Source: an uncultured Collinsella sp.
GTDB taxonomy: Bacteria > Actinomycetota > Coriobacteriia > Coriobacteriales > Coriobacteriaceae
Length of the DNA: 22,983 bases
NCBI GenBank assembly: GCA_900549085.1
Contig: URMO01000028.1
Span: forward strand, 1-22,983
Direction: 5' to 3'
The position numbers and the translations under genes are program-made. Below, piece by piece: positions 5,673 through 14,431 of this stretch; the first letter of the stretch is position 1; the number at the start of each line of letters is the position of its first letter. The notes below the pieces were generated by a model. The model was not told the origin of the DNA, did not search any database, and saw only the letters and a program-made list of their open reading frames with translations.

Positions 5673-8669
5673 ATGGTAAACGATCTGGGCAATACGGACG
5701 ACCTCGAGTTGATGCCGACGGGCGGCGGCTATATGGTGCGGCGCGATCGCTTGATGAACGAGCTCATCGTTAAAGGGCGCAAGGCGGGAATTGTTTTGCT
5801 CTACGCGCCCGATGGGTTTGGCAAGACGTCGGTGTTGCTGCAATACGTGCAGGAGGTTAAATCGGACCCCACGCGAGGGCCGGTTCGGATTATCGAGGCC
5901 GACCGCGCGATTGGACGCGAGCTCTTTATGCAGCTCGAGGTTGTCGCCGATGAGCTTAAGGACAAACCTCATTCGCTCGTTGCGATCGATAACGTGCCCA
6001 ATCTCGAGCAGCACGAAACTGAGGACCTCATCGATCGAATCCGCAGCTTACGTGCTACGGGGACGGGGGTCTTTATTACCTGCCGCCCCTCCAACCGATT
6101 GCTTATCCACGGGCTGGGCGATTCTGTAAAAGTCAATGCGCAGATGCTCAAGGTGCACGCCTATGAGTATTCGTCATGGGCCACGGCGTTCTCAATCAGC
6201 ACATCGCTTGATTTCTATCGGCTCACACAGGGTGTACCCGAGCTGGTATCTGCCCTGCAGACGGGAATGTATGGACAGGGCGATGTTGCCGGGTTGCTCG
6301 AGAACGAAATCGTCAACGTGTACGGTGCGGCGCTGGCCGATCTCGCATCGCTCGAGAACAACCTGTTGTTTACCGTTGCCTGTTTGATGGTACTGATGGG
6401 CGAGGGCCGCATTGCGGAGATAGAGGCGTGCGGCGTGAGGCTTTCGATGGTCGACCAGTCCATCTTTGTGCGCGATTATCCGATTTTTGGCGTGGATCCG
6501 TCTGATCGCACCTTTAGGTGTTTGGGCGCTAAGGACAACGCGCGCCTGAGGCTGCGAAAGCTTGTTGCCGAGATCCGTCCCGAACTTGTATCGCGGGCTG
6601 CTCGCATTTTGATCAAGGCGGGCCGATGCGATTTGGCTATGGACCTGGCCGACGCGTTCTTGGACCGCCATGTGGTATTGGAACTTGCCGGGCAGTATGG
6701 GGCCGATCTTGCCCTGACCGGGCACGGAGGGGACATTTGCCGTGCGGCGTCGGCGATGATCAATGCGGAAAAGCAGGAGCAAGAGCCGGCGCCCGCCGAG
6801 GCACTCGGCGTGTATCTGGCGGCTGTCAGCGTGTGCAATACAAAGCTCGCAAGGTATATGGCGTCCGTTATCGAACGTGCGGGTGATCAGGCGGCGCACG
6901 AGGTCGATCCCGCTACCTGGAAAATAGCCCAGGCGCTCACCATCGCCTTTTATGGCGACAATGACCTGGGGCTTCCCGCCAACCCTGTTGTGCAAGAACA
7001 GACATCCTGCGAGGTGCTCGACATGCTGTCCGCGCATATCGAGGTCAAGCGCCACCTAATCGAGCGAGCGGAAGACGGCAATGTTCTCGCGAAGCTCAAG
7101 GTGTGCAAAGCCTATGATTGCGAGCTCGATATCGCGGGGATTCTCATACAGGCCGACCATATGCTGGTGGAGCTGTTCGACGGCTCGTTTGCTAAACCCG
7201 ACGAGCGCGATGACAAGATGGCGCAGATACTCGAGGCGCTCGATATCCGCGGGCTTAAGGCGCCATCCATTTGGCTGCGTATGGTGCTGGCGGCGCGGCG
7301 CCTGCTCGCGGGCTTGCCCGTGACCGACGATGTGGCGTTTGGCGAGCTCGACCGCTTTGCGGTGCGTGTTCGTGACAATCAAATTCAGCTGTTTGGGTTA
7401 TTGCTGGAGGGTTGGCAATCGCTGGCGGAGGGGCGGCCGGTCAACGCAAAGTTTCGCGCGGTCCAGGTGCTCAAGCTCGCCGACGAATCGATTACGTACA
7501 TGCGCGAAAACGCGTTGCTGCTTGAGCGCGTGGCGTACCTGCGCAATACGTCGCTGGTATCGGTTCGCGAAGAGGCAGAGCTGCTCGACATTAGCAAGAC
7601 GCAGGTCGGTGGCTCAGAAGCCTGGATCGTGGCGCTGCATCTGGCCGCTGCGGGCCGCGATAGCGATCTTGCCGCCTGGATGTCTATGAATCGCTCGGGG
7701 ATTTTAGACCCATCGTATCGACTGTTCGCACGTCTTGCGATGCACTGTCTGGGCGAGCCTGCCGTCAGGATTCGCAAGAAGCTTCCGGTGCGTGAGCTGT
7801 CGCGGTATTCACTACGCGATGATTTTGAGGGCGAAAGCGAGCACCTGTTCCAGGCGGGCGAGGTTGAGGCTGTCGATACGATCGGCCATATTGAGATGCG
7901 CATGTTTGGCGCATTTCGCGCCGAGCGCGACGGTTTTCCCATCACGGATAAGATGTGGCGTCGCAAAAAGGCGGCAACACTTGCCGAGCGGCTCGCGCTG
8001 GGCATGGATGCCATGGTCGACCGCGAGACAATTGCCATGGAGTTGTGGCCCCATGCCGAGTTTAACGCCGCGCGCAACAATCTGTATTCGACGGTATCGC
8101 GCTTGCGCTCGGCTTTGGGTCCAACTCCGGATGGCAAGTCGTGTGTACTCATCCAAAACGAGTGCATTGGGCTCAACGGCGACTACGTTAAGACCGATGT
8201 AAGACTCTTTGACCAGCTGAGCCGCGAGATTCTGGGAAACCGTATGGGCGCGAGAGGGCCGCACCTGGTTGAGCTATGTCTTAAGGTTGAGCAGCTCTAC
8301 GCGGGGCCGCTGTATGTTCCCACCGGTTGCAACCCCACGTTTTTTACGCGCATGCGCCACATTATGCAATCCAAGTACATCGACTGCATGATTAGGGGAG
8401 CGAATGCCGCTCTCGAGGAAAATGACCTGCAATCGGCAATTTGGCTCGTTGAATCGGGGCTTCGCCAAGAGACGGCGCGCGAGGACATGGTTCGCTGTGC
8501 CATGCGCGTTTACGGTGCGGCGGGACGACGCCGCGATGTTGTCGAGCTATACAGCGGCCACATGCACCACCTGCGAGAGCAGGTTCAAGGCGTGCCCGAG
8601 CCCGAGACAAGGCGCCTGTATGAGCGCCTGGTCGAAGGCAGGCTCAAGCGCGTGCTTGTCGAGCGATAA
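5673..8669 (+). CDS. STAND ATPase-SARP transcriptional regulator, MalT-like order
   Basis: This is a predicted ligand-gated transcription activator of 998 residues. At the N-terminus is a STAND-type ATPase domain: Walker A APDGFGKTS at 45-53, Walker B VAIDNV with D106, and an arginine-containing TCRPSNR segment near 130. The middle (about 200-730) is helical and repeat-like, as expected of a sensing/oligomerisation region, with no family I can name. From about 735 there is an OmpR/SARP-type winged helix (MRMFGAFRAERDG, then ELWPHAEFNAARNNLYSTVSRLR). A BTAD-like helical domain follows from about 850 to the end. SARP proteins such as AfsR carry these DNA-binding domains at the N-terminus; here the order is reversed, as in MalT, but with a SARP output instead of LuxR. 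No signal peptide or membrane segment is seen. GGAG precedes the ATG. The target genes are unknown, and the gene stands alone between nagB and yhbY. Confidence 0.8.
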   Translation: MVNDLGNTDDLELMPTGGGYMVRRDRLMNELIVKGRKAGIVLLYAPDGFGKTSVLLQYVQEVKSDPTRGPVRIIEADRAIGRELFMQLEVVADELKDKPHSLVAIDNVPNLEQHETEDLIDRIRSLRATGTGVFITCRPSNRLLIHGLGDSVKVNAQMLKVHAYEYSSWATAFSISTSLDFYRLTQGVPELVSALQTGMYGQGDVAGLLENEIVNVYGAALADLASLENNLLFTVACLMVLMGEGRIAEIEACGVRLSMVDQSIFVRDYPIFGVDPSDRTFRCLGAKDNARLRLRKLVAEIRPELVSRAARILIKAGRCDLAMDLADAFLDRHVVLELAGQYGADLALTGHGGDICRAASAMINAEKQEQEPAPAEALGVYLAAVSVCNTKLARYMASVIERAGDQAAHEVDPATWKIAQALTIAFYGDNDLGLPANPVVQEQTSCEVLDMLSAHIEVKRHLIERAEDGNVLAKLKVCKAYDCELDIAGILIQADHMLVELFDGSFAKPDERDDKMAQILEALDIRGLKAPSIWLRMVLAARRLLAGLPVTDDVAFGELDRFAVRVRDNQIQLFGLLLEGWQSLAEGRPVNAKFRAVQVLKLADESITYMRENALLLERVAYLRNTSLVSVREEAELLDISKTQVGGSEAWIVALHLAAAGRDSDLAAWMSMNRSGILDPSYRLFARLAMHCLGEPAVRIRKKLPVRELSRYSLRDDFEGESEHLFQAGEVEAVDTIGHIEMRMFGAFRAERDGFPITDKMWRRKKAATLAERLALGMDAMVDRETIAMELWPHAEFNAARNNLYSTVSRLRSALGPTPDGKSCVLIQNECIGLNGDYVKTDVRLFDQLSREILGNRMGARGPHLVELCLKVEQLYAGPLYVPTGCNPTFFTRMRHIMQSKYIDCMIRGANAALEENDLQSAIWLVESGLRQETAREDMVRCAMRVYGAAGRRRDVVELYSGHMHHLREQVQGVPEPETRRLYERLVEGRLKRVLVER

Positions 8670-8700
8670 AAAACGGGCGTCTGAATCACTCGGACGCCCG
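8668..8700 (-). terminator. intrinsic terminator of yhbY
   Basis: CGGGCGTC (8674-8681) pairs with GACGCCCG (8693-8700). Read on the minus strand the stem is followed by six T's, which overlap the stop codon of the convergent regulator gene. It may also stop plus-strand transcripts, although those lack a U-run. Confidence 0.75.
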
Positions 8701-8728
8701 CAGACTTGTTCGGTATGACCAGTCGGTT

Positions 8729-9028
8729 TTAGACGAGCTTGATCTTCTCGATATCCTTGCGCGAGGATTCGCGATACAGCGAGAACTTGCGGCCGATAAC
8801 CTGAACGACGTCGGCGTGGCAGCGCTCGGCGAGCTCCTCGGCGGCCTCGCGGGCAGAAAGGCTGGAGGCGTCCAGCACGGAGCACTTAACGAGCTCGTGC
8901 TTCTCCAGGTAGGCAACCGTCTGCTCGACGGTGCCCTCGTTGACATCGGACTTACCGATGATGATGGCGGGGTTGAGGTGATGGGCCATGCTGCGAAGCT
9001 GCTTGACCTGGGCTCCTGTCAGTGCCAT
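8729..9028 (-). CDS. yhbY: YhbY family RNA-binding protein (CRM domain)
   Basis: This small protein binds ribosomal RNA through a CRM domain and associates with large-subunit precursors in E. coli. The 99-residue product covers the whole family length: LTGAQVKQLRSMAHHLNPAIIIGKSDVN at the N-terminus, HELVKCSVLD in the middle, and VVQVIGRKFSLYRES near the end. The ribosome binding site is weak (GAAAGCGAG before ATG). In many Gram-positives yhbY lies with nadD and rsfS; here it is isolated and convergent with the STAND-SARP gene. The 158 bases upstream to the methyltransferase stop contain only a small GCCCC/GGGGC hairpin near 9048-9069. Confidence 0.92.
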   Translation of the reverse strand: MALTGAQVKQLRSMAHHLNPAIIIGKSDVNEGTVEQTVAYLEKHELVKCSVLDASSLSAREAAEELAERCHADVVQVIGRKFSLYRESSRKDIEKIKLV

Positions 9029-9186
9029 GGGTTCTCGCTTTCTATGTATGGGGCGCCCCGCAATGGGGCCTTAATCTACGTGAGCTGTCCCACGATAGCG
9101 CAGGAACGGCGTGGTGTGGAGCGCGTTTGCCCAGTTCGCAAAGAATGCGGATGCCGGGCGGGAAGACGATGCAAGCTTTAGATGGG

Positions 9187-10074
9187 CTACGGGCGGGGTA
9201 CGGAGACCGGCTCCCAGGCGATAAACGCCCATCGGACTTTGCGGATGTGGTCGAGCATGTAACGTCCCTGCGGTACGCCCTTGGATCCCGGCTCGCCGGC
9301 ATGGGGGTTCTCGATCATGTGGTGGGCGATATAGTCGCGCAGGCGGTCGATCTTGTCCTCGTTGCCATGCTCGAGCATGCGAGAAAAGTCCGCCACGCCC
9401 GCCTCGAGACTATCGAAGGTGTCGCGACGGGGCGATTCAAAATACGTGACCTGCGGCAGCGCCCCCATCTGAATAAGGATGTTAAAGGCATATACAAATC
9501 CTTTGCTGCGGGTAACCGAGGCGCCGATGGCGTTCATCAGGTGCAAGTCATAGCGCGGGCTGGAGTTGGCGACCATTGTGACAGCACAACGCCGACAAGC
9601 CGTACGATCAAGCTTGGCAAGCGCACCTTTTAGATTGGTCGTCGTAACCGACCGACTGGCAAAGGCAACATCCACCGCTTTCACAACCGGTCCAACCAAA
9701 TCCCAATCATCATCCCAAGCAAGCTCAAGCGGCGTAATGCGATCCTCGAGCCCATAGTACTCAATACCAGCATCAAGCGTGCCCAACATAGCAGGAGAGA
9801 AGTCGGCAGCAATCACGGAATGCCCAGCCTGAGCAAGCGGAATAGCAATCGACCCAGCCCCACACCCCATATCGAGCACCGACTCGCCAGGCTCGAGCGC
9901 CAGCAGTTTTATAAAATCCCGAGCATACGGGGCAGTTTCCAGCGGACGAAAATGCCGAGCCCGCTTATCCCACTCAAAAGGATCATCAGCCCGTCGCCGA
10001 TCAGCTTGCAGACGCATCCATTCGCCATTCCAATCAGCAGAAAGTAACTCAGAACGAGCACCCCCATCAACCAC
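9187..10074 (-). CDS. class I SAM-dependent methyltransferase
   Basis: The 295-residue protein has a Rossmann-fold methyltransferase core: motif I VLDMGCGAG at about 66-74, then AGHSVIAADFSPAML, and a later VDVAFASRS strand. The substrate cannot be told. The start chosen is GTG at 10074, seven bases after AGGAGG, giving an N-terminus rich in Trp/Asp (SADWNGEWMRLQ). The frame is open 60 bases further and would encode a hydrophobic stretch, but that portion lies over an intrinsic terminator and has no ribosome binding site, so it is probably not translated. Codons end in T or G more often than in neighbouring genes (for example GAT, GTT, TTG in the middle third), which could mean lower expression or transfer. 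No partner gene is obvious. Confidence 0.82.
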   Translation of the reverse strand: MVDGGARSELLSADWNGEWMRLQADRRRADDPFEWDKRARHFRPLETAPYARDFIKLLALEPGESVLDMGCGAGSIAIPLAQAGHSVIAADFSPAMLGTLDAGIEYYGLEDRITPLELAWDDDWDLVGPVVKAVDVAFASRSVTTTNLKGALAKLDRTACRRCAVTMVANSSPRYDLHLMNAIGASVTRSKGFVYAFNILIQMGALPQVTYFESPRRDTFDSLEAGVADFSRMLEHGNEDKIDRLRDYIAHHMIENPHAGEPGSKGVPQGRYMLDHIRKVRWAFIAWEPVSVPRP

Positions 10075-10093
10075 GGGCCAACCTCCTAGCAAC

Positions 10094-10125
10094 AAAAAAG
10101 CGACTCCTCCCAAAAGAAGAGCCGC
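10094..10125 (-). terminator. intrinsic terminator or attenuator before the methyltransferase
   Basis: On the minus strand GCGGCTCTTC pairs with GAGGAGTCGC (two G-U pairs) around TTTTGG and is followed at once by TTTTTTG. The T-run ends 19 bases before the GTG start and just before the AGGAGG ribosome binding site, so any promoter for the gene must lie upstream of this hairpin. Upstream DNA (10185-10235) has two further stem-loops. This layout suits transcription attenuation, but no riboswitch class is recognised. Confidence 0.6.
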
Positions 10126-10239
10126 AACCAGCATATATCAGAAAGAACCGATCCAACGCCAAACCGCCATACCAGCAAAGTAGGGCAGAAGCGAAGCGAC
10201 TGCAACCGGGATAGAACTCAATCGAGGTCCCGTTGTGCG

Positions 10240-10373
10240 GGAGCCCCGGGGAGGGCAAATATATAAGGTCGATCGCGAGTTCCGCACGAGCCGGAGAGCA
10301 CTTAATGTGCTCTCCGTGCGAGTCAGGACTGTCCGAGCAGGCGACCTTATATATTTGCCCTCCCCGGGGCTCC
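10240..10373. repeat. 134-bp element with 32-bp perfect terminal inverted repeats
   Basis: Bases 10240-10271 are the exact reverse complement of 10342-10373, with an AAATATATAA core and a GGAGCCCC end. Between them is another hairpin: GGAGAGCAC and GTGCTCTCC around TTAAT (near 10292-10314), flanked by CGCAC/GTGCG. There is no room for a protein and no clear target-site duplication. It starts 17 bases beyond the stop codon of the UPF0210 gene and could act as its transcript end. A MITE-like non-autonomous element is the other reading. Confidence 0.8.
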
Positions 10374-10390
10374 TCGCCAGTCCCCCTCAG

Positions 10391-11755
10391 CTAGTTCTTG
10401 AGCGAGTTCAGCGGCGCCGGGAAGCGTCCGCCACGGTGGGCGAGCACGGTGCCGGCGTTGGGGTTCACCGGCATGATGGGTGCACGGCCAAACAGGCCGC
10501 CATACTCGACGCAGTCGCCCACGCCCTTGCCGATGGCGGGAATCACGCGCACGGCCGTGGTCTTATTGTTGATGACGCCGATGGCCATCTCGTCGGCGAT
10601 AATGCCGGCGATGGTCTCGACCGGGGTGTCGCCGGGGATGGCGATCATGTCCAGGCCAACGGAGCACACGCAGGTCATGGCCTCGAGCTTCTCGAGTGAA
10701 AGTGCGCCGGCCTCGACGGCAGCGATCATGCCGGCGTCCTCGGACACGGGGATAAAGGCGCCCGAGAGACCGCCCACGCTGGAGCTGGCCATGACGCCGC
10801 CCTTCTTGACGGCATCGTTGAGCATGGCGAGCGCGCAGGTCGTGCCGGGGCCACCGCAGGTGCCCACGCCGATGATCTCGAGGATGCGCGCGACGGAGTC
10901 GCCGATGGCGGGCGTGGGAGCCAGCGACAGGTCGACAATGCCCTTTTCGACACCCAGGCGATGGGCAGCCTCGCGGCTCATGAGCTCGCCGGCACGGGTG
11001 ATCTTAAAGGCGGTCTGCTTAATCTTCTCGGCGACTTCCATCATCGATGCGGAATCGGGCAGCGTCTCCAGGGCTGCGGCCATAACGCCGGGGCCCGAGA
11101 CGCCTACGTTGATGACGGCGTCGGCCTCGCCACCGCCGTGGACGGCGCCCGCCATAAACGGGGAGTCCTCGACCATGTTGGCAAAGCAAACAAACTTGGA
11201 GGCGCCAACGGAATCCTCGTCTGCCGTAAGCTTGGCGGCATCGATGATGGTCTGAGCCGCCATGAGCACGGCATCCATGTTAATACCGGCACGCAGGCTG
11301 GCGACGTTGACGCTGGAGCAGACGCGGCTGGTGGTGGCAAGCGCCTGGGGGATGGACTGGATGACGCGGTGGTCGGCGTCGCCGATGCCCTTCTGGACGA
11401 GTGCGGAGAAACCGCCCAGGTAATCGATGCCGAGCGTCTCGGCCGCGCGGTCAAGGGCATGCGCGATGGGGGTGAGGTCCTCATCCTTGCAGCACGCGGC
11501 GATCTGTGCCACCGGGGTGACGGAAACGCGCTTGTTGACGATGGGGATACCGTACTCGCGCTCGAGGTTCTCGGCGGTCTCGACCAGGTGCTCAGCCGTG
11601 TGCGTCACGTGGTCGTAGATCTTCGTGCACATGCGGTCGAGGTTCTCGTCACCGCAACCCATGAGTGAAACACCCATGGTGATGGTCCTGATGTCGAGGT
11701 TCTGCTCCTCAACCATGCCGCGGGTTTCCGCGATTTCTGCGGGCGTGATCGCCAT
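10391..11755 (-). CDS. UPF0210 (PFL/DUF711) family protein
   Basis: This conserved protein of 454 residues has the family length and glycine-rich segments: TITMGVSLMGC near the N-terminus, GGFSALVQKGIGD, GPGVMAAALE, and GGPGTTCALAMLNDAVKKGG followed by GGLSGAFIPVSEDAGM. Its biochemical role is not established; structural studies of relatives show a fold with some resemblance to glycyl radical enzymes, but no such activity is known. The ATG chosen follows AGGAGC; an in-frame GTG 57 bases upstream lies inside a hairpin and lacks a ribosome binding site. In many bacteria an ACT-domain UPF0237 gene precedes it; none is present here, metH being the next gene upstream. Confidence 0.88.
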   Translation of the reverse strand: MAITPAEIAETRGMVEEQNLDIRTITMGVSLMGCGDENLDRMCTKIYDHVTHTAEHLVETAENLEREYGIPIVNKRVSVTPVAQIAACCKDEDLTPIAHALDRAAETLGIDYLGGFSALVQKGIGDADHRVIQSIPQALATTSRVCSSVNVASLRAGINMDAVLMAAQTIIDAAKLTADEDSVGASKFVCFANMVEDSPFMAGAVHGGGEADAVINVGVSGPGVMAAALETLPDSASMMEVAEKIKQTAFKITRAGELMSREAAHRLGVEKGIVDLSLAPTPAIGDSVARILEIIGVGTCGGPGTTCALAMLNDAVKKGGVMASSSVGGLSGAFIPVSEDAGMIAAVEAGALSLEKLEAMTCVCSVGLDMIAIPGDTPVETIAGIIADEMAIGVINNKTTAVRVIPAIGKGVGDCVEYGGLFGRAPIMPVNPNAGTVLAHRGGRFPAPLNSLKN

Positions 11756-11800
11756 CCTTGCGCTCCTATCTGCCAAAACGAGCATAGTCTTATCTATTCT

Positions 11801-11838
11801 AACGTGCCGCACGTGCCAAGTGGCGCATGCGGCACGTT
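11801..11838 (-). terminator. long hairpin between metH and the UPF0210 gene
   Basis: AACGTGCCGCA (11801-11811) pairs perfectly with TGCGGCACGTT (11828-11838), and the stem continues inward with two mismatches to an AAGT loop. It lies 25 bases after the metH stop. The T-run is poor on the minus strand (AGAATAG follows) and four bases long on the plus strand. It overlaps a possible -35 for the UPF0210 gene (TTGGCA on the minus strand), so it may be a terminator, an operator or both. Confidence 0.5.
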
Positions 11839-11863
11839 TTGGTGCTCGGTTGTTTCCGTTGTG

Positions 11864-14422
11864 TTACTGCCCAAAGACCTCTTCGGCGATACGAGCACTT
11901 TCGGCGGCGTCCTTGGCGTAGTAGTCCGCGCCGATCTGCTTGGCGTATTCGGGGGTGAGCACGGCGCCGCCCACGATGATCTTGACGCCCGGCACCTCGG
12001 CATGAAGCAGCTTGATGGTCTCCTCCATGGCGACGACCGTGGTGGTCATAAGCGCCGAGAGGCCGACGAGCTTAATGTCGCGCTCCTTGACGGTCTTGAG
12101 CACCTCCTGCGGATCGACGTCGCGACCCAGATCAAAGACGGTGTAGCCGTAGTTGTCGAGCAGCATCTTGACGATGTTCTTGCCAATATCGTGGATGTCG
12201 CCCTTGACGGTGGCCACGCAAATCTTACCCTTGTCAGCAATCTCGCCGGCGGGCATCATGCGTTTGATGGTATCGAAGCCCACACGCGCGGCCTCGGCCG
12301 AGGCCATGAGCTGCGGCAAGAAGAACTTGCCCTGGTCAAAGAGGACGCCAACCTCGTCGAGGGCGGGGATAAAGTGGTTGTTGATGAGGTCCATGGCGTC
12401 GTGGTCTGCCAGCAGACGCTCGGTCTCGGCCGCGATCTCGCCTTTGCGTCCCGAGACAACCATGCGACGAATCGGGTCGTCGTTGCCGTCGGTGCCGGAG
12501 GTGCCAGCAGTGGGTGCAGTGTCGGTCGATGCCGCCTGAGCCGCTGCCGGGTTGGCGGCGATCTTGTACGGATCGGTCCAGCCGGCGTAGCGCTCGATGT
12601 ATCCGCTCGAGCCCTCGTCCTCAACGCTCAGGACGCGATAGCTGTAGACGGTATCCATAAAGCGCTTGGAACCTGGGTTCATGATGGGGGCGTCCAGGCC
12701 CGCGCCGAAGGCGGCGGCCAAAAAGACCGAGCCCAGCAGCGGGCGGGCGGGCAGACCAAAGCTGATGTTCGACACGCCGAGTGCGCATTTGACGCCCAGA
12801 CGCTCCTTGCACAGGGACATGGCGCGCAGGATCTGCTCGGCCTGGCGCTGGTTGGTCGAGGCGGTCATGACCAGGCAGTCGATGAGGATGCGGTTCGGTC
12901 CGATGCCGTAACGGGCAGCCTCTGCCACGATGCGCTCGGCGATGGCGAAGCGAGCCTCGGCGGTATCGGGGATGCCGCCTTCGTCGAGTGTGAGACCGAC
13001 GACGTTGGTGCCGTAGTGGGCGACTAGCGGGAAGATCTCATCCATGATCTGCCGTTTGCCATTGACCGAGTTGATGATGGGCTTGCCGGCGTAGCGGCGC
13101 ACGGCTGCCTCGACGGCTGCGGGGTCGGTGGAGTCGATCTGCAGCGGCAGCAGCGTGGAGCCCTGGAGCTGCTCGGTCGCCTGCTGGATGATCTTGACCT
13201 CGTCGATCTCGGGCAGGCCTACGTTGACGTCCAGGATGTCGGCGCCCTGTTCCTGCTGGCTGATGCCCTGGCTCACGACGTAGTCCAGGTCACCGTCGCG
13301 CAGGGCCTGTTGCAGGCGCTTTTTGCCGGTGGGATTGATGCGCTCGCCGATGACGGCGATCTTGTGGCCGTCGCAGGGGAGGTCCACGACCGTCTGGGCG
13401 CTCGTGACCGACATACTGGGCTTGCGGTGACGCGGGCTGGGCGTGTGGTTGTCGATGAGGGTGCGAAGTGCCGCCATGTGCGTGGGCGTGGTGCCACAGC
13501 AGCCACCCACGACGCTCACGCCGTCCTCAATCATGCCGGCGACGGCCTCGGCGTATTCGGGTGCCTGGATGTCAAAGACGGTATTGCCGTCATCGTCCAC
13601 GCGGGGCAGTCCCGCATTGGCCTGCACCATAACGGGCTTGTCGGTGACGGTGAGCATACGCGCGGCGAGTCCTCGGAGCTCGGCCGGGCCCTGGCTGCAG
13701 TTGATGCCCAGGACGTCGGCGCCGATGGCGTCGAGGGTGATGGCGGCGACCTCGGGGCTCGTTCCCAGGAAGGTACGGCCGTCTTCCTCAAAGGTCATGG
13801 TGGCAAAGACGGGCAGGTCGGAGTTCTCGCGGCAGGCGAGGACCGCCGCCTTGATCTCGGCAAGGTCAGTCATGGTCTCGATAATAAAGAGGTCCACACC
13901 CGCATCGACGCCGACACGCACTTCCTCGGCAAAGAGGTCATAGGCCTCGTCGAAGCTCAGGGTGCCCAAGGGGCGAAGCAGCGCGCCGATGGGACCGATA
14001 TCGCCGGCGACGTAGTGGGCACCGGCCGCGCGAGCGCAGGCGACAGCGGCGGCAAAGACATCTGCCACGGTGGCGGCACCGTCGAGCTTGTGGGCGTTGG
14101 CGCCAAAGGTGTTGGCGGTGATCACGTCGCAGCCGGCCTCGACGTACTGACGCTGAATATCGGTAATGACCTGGGGCTCCTCAAAGTTGAGCAGCTCGGG
14201 CAGGGCGCCAGCCTTCATGCCGGCCGCCTGCAGCATGGTGCCCATGCCGCCGTCGAACAGGAGATGTCCCGTGCCTTCGATGGCGGCGCGCAGGCGATCG
14301 TCCTTAAGGCGAAGGTCGCCGATCGTGCGCGTCTTGTATGCAGCGCCATTACGGCGTGCTGCATCAACGGGCGCCGCCAGCGCGGCGCCGTCCAGATCAT
14401 GGGTGATAAGCGGAGTAAACAT
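11864..14422 (-). CDS. metH: cobalamin-dependent methionine synthase, lacking the activation domain
   Basis: MetH transfers a methyl group from 5-methyl-tetrahydrofolate via cobalamin to homocysteine. The 852-residue protein has three of the four classical modules. The homocysteine domain (about 50-330) has zinc ligands C242 in GINCSQG and C308/C309 in GGCCGTT. The pterin-binding domain (about 345-610) begins at IGERINPTGKKRLQ. The cobalamin module has its cap at about 650-720, and GDIHDIGKN provides the cobalt ligand H744. The chain then ends with a GGAVLTPEYA strand. The roughly 300-residue reactivation domain of E. coli MetH is missing and is encoded by the gene nine bases upstream. TTAGGAG precedes ATG. 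A low-complexity Thr/Ala/Gly linker separates the pterin and cobalamin parts. It is the last gene of the metF operon. Confidence 0.95.
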   Translation of the reverse strand: MFTPLITHDLDGAALAAPVDAARRNGAAYKTRTIGDLRLKDDRLRAAIEGTGHLLFDGGMGTMLQAAGMKAGALPELLNFEEPQVITDIQRQYVEAGCDVITANTFGANAHKLDGAATVADVFAAAVACARAAGAHYVAGDIGPIGALLRPLGTLSFDEAYDLFAEEVRVGVDAGVDLFIIETMTDLAEIKAAVLACRENSDLPVFATMTFEEDGRTFLGTSPEVAAITLDAIGADVLGINCSQGPAELRGLAARMLTVTDKPVMVQANAGLPRVDDDGNTVFDIQAPEYAEAVAGMIEDGVSVVGGCCGTTPTHMAALRTLIDNHTPSPRHRKPSMSVTSAQTVVDLPCDGHKIAVIGERINPTGKKRLQQALRDGDLDYVVSQGISQQEQGADILDVNVGLPEIDEVKIIQQATEQLQGSTLLPLQIDSTDPAAVEAAVRRYAGKPIINSVNGKRQIMDEIFPLVAHYGTNVVGLTLDEGGIPDTAEARFAIAERIVAEAARYGIGPNRILIDCLVMTASTNQRQAEQILRAMSLCKERLGVKCALGVSNISFGLPARPLLGSVFLAAAFGAGLDAPIMNPGSKRFMDTVYSYRVLSVEDEGSSGYIERYAGWTDPYKIAANPAAAQAASTDTAPTAGTSGTDGNDDPIRRMVVSGRKGEIAAETERLLADHDAMDLINNHFIPALDEVGVLFDQGKFFLPQLMASAEAARVGFDTIKRMMPAGEIADKGKICVATVKGDIHDIGKNIVKMLLDNYGYTVFDLGRDVDPQEVLKTVKERDIKLVGLSALMTTTVVAMEETIKLLHAEVPGVKIIVGGAVLTPEYAKQIGADYYAKDAAESARIAEEVFGQ

Positions 14423-14431
14423 CGAGGGCTC

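Noticed and set aside
9022..9633. Plus-strand open frame spanning the yhbY start and methyltransferase end
   Set aside because: It overlaps two well-supported minus-strand genes and the product shows no family features.
10075..10134. Hydrophobic N-terminal extension of the methyltransferase (MLVAALLLGGVAFLLLGG), like a membrane anchor
   Set aside because: It lies over an intrinsic terminator whose T-run encodes the Phe/Leu residues, has no ribosome binding site, and GTG at 10074 follows a perfect AGGAGG.
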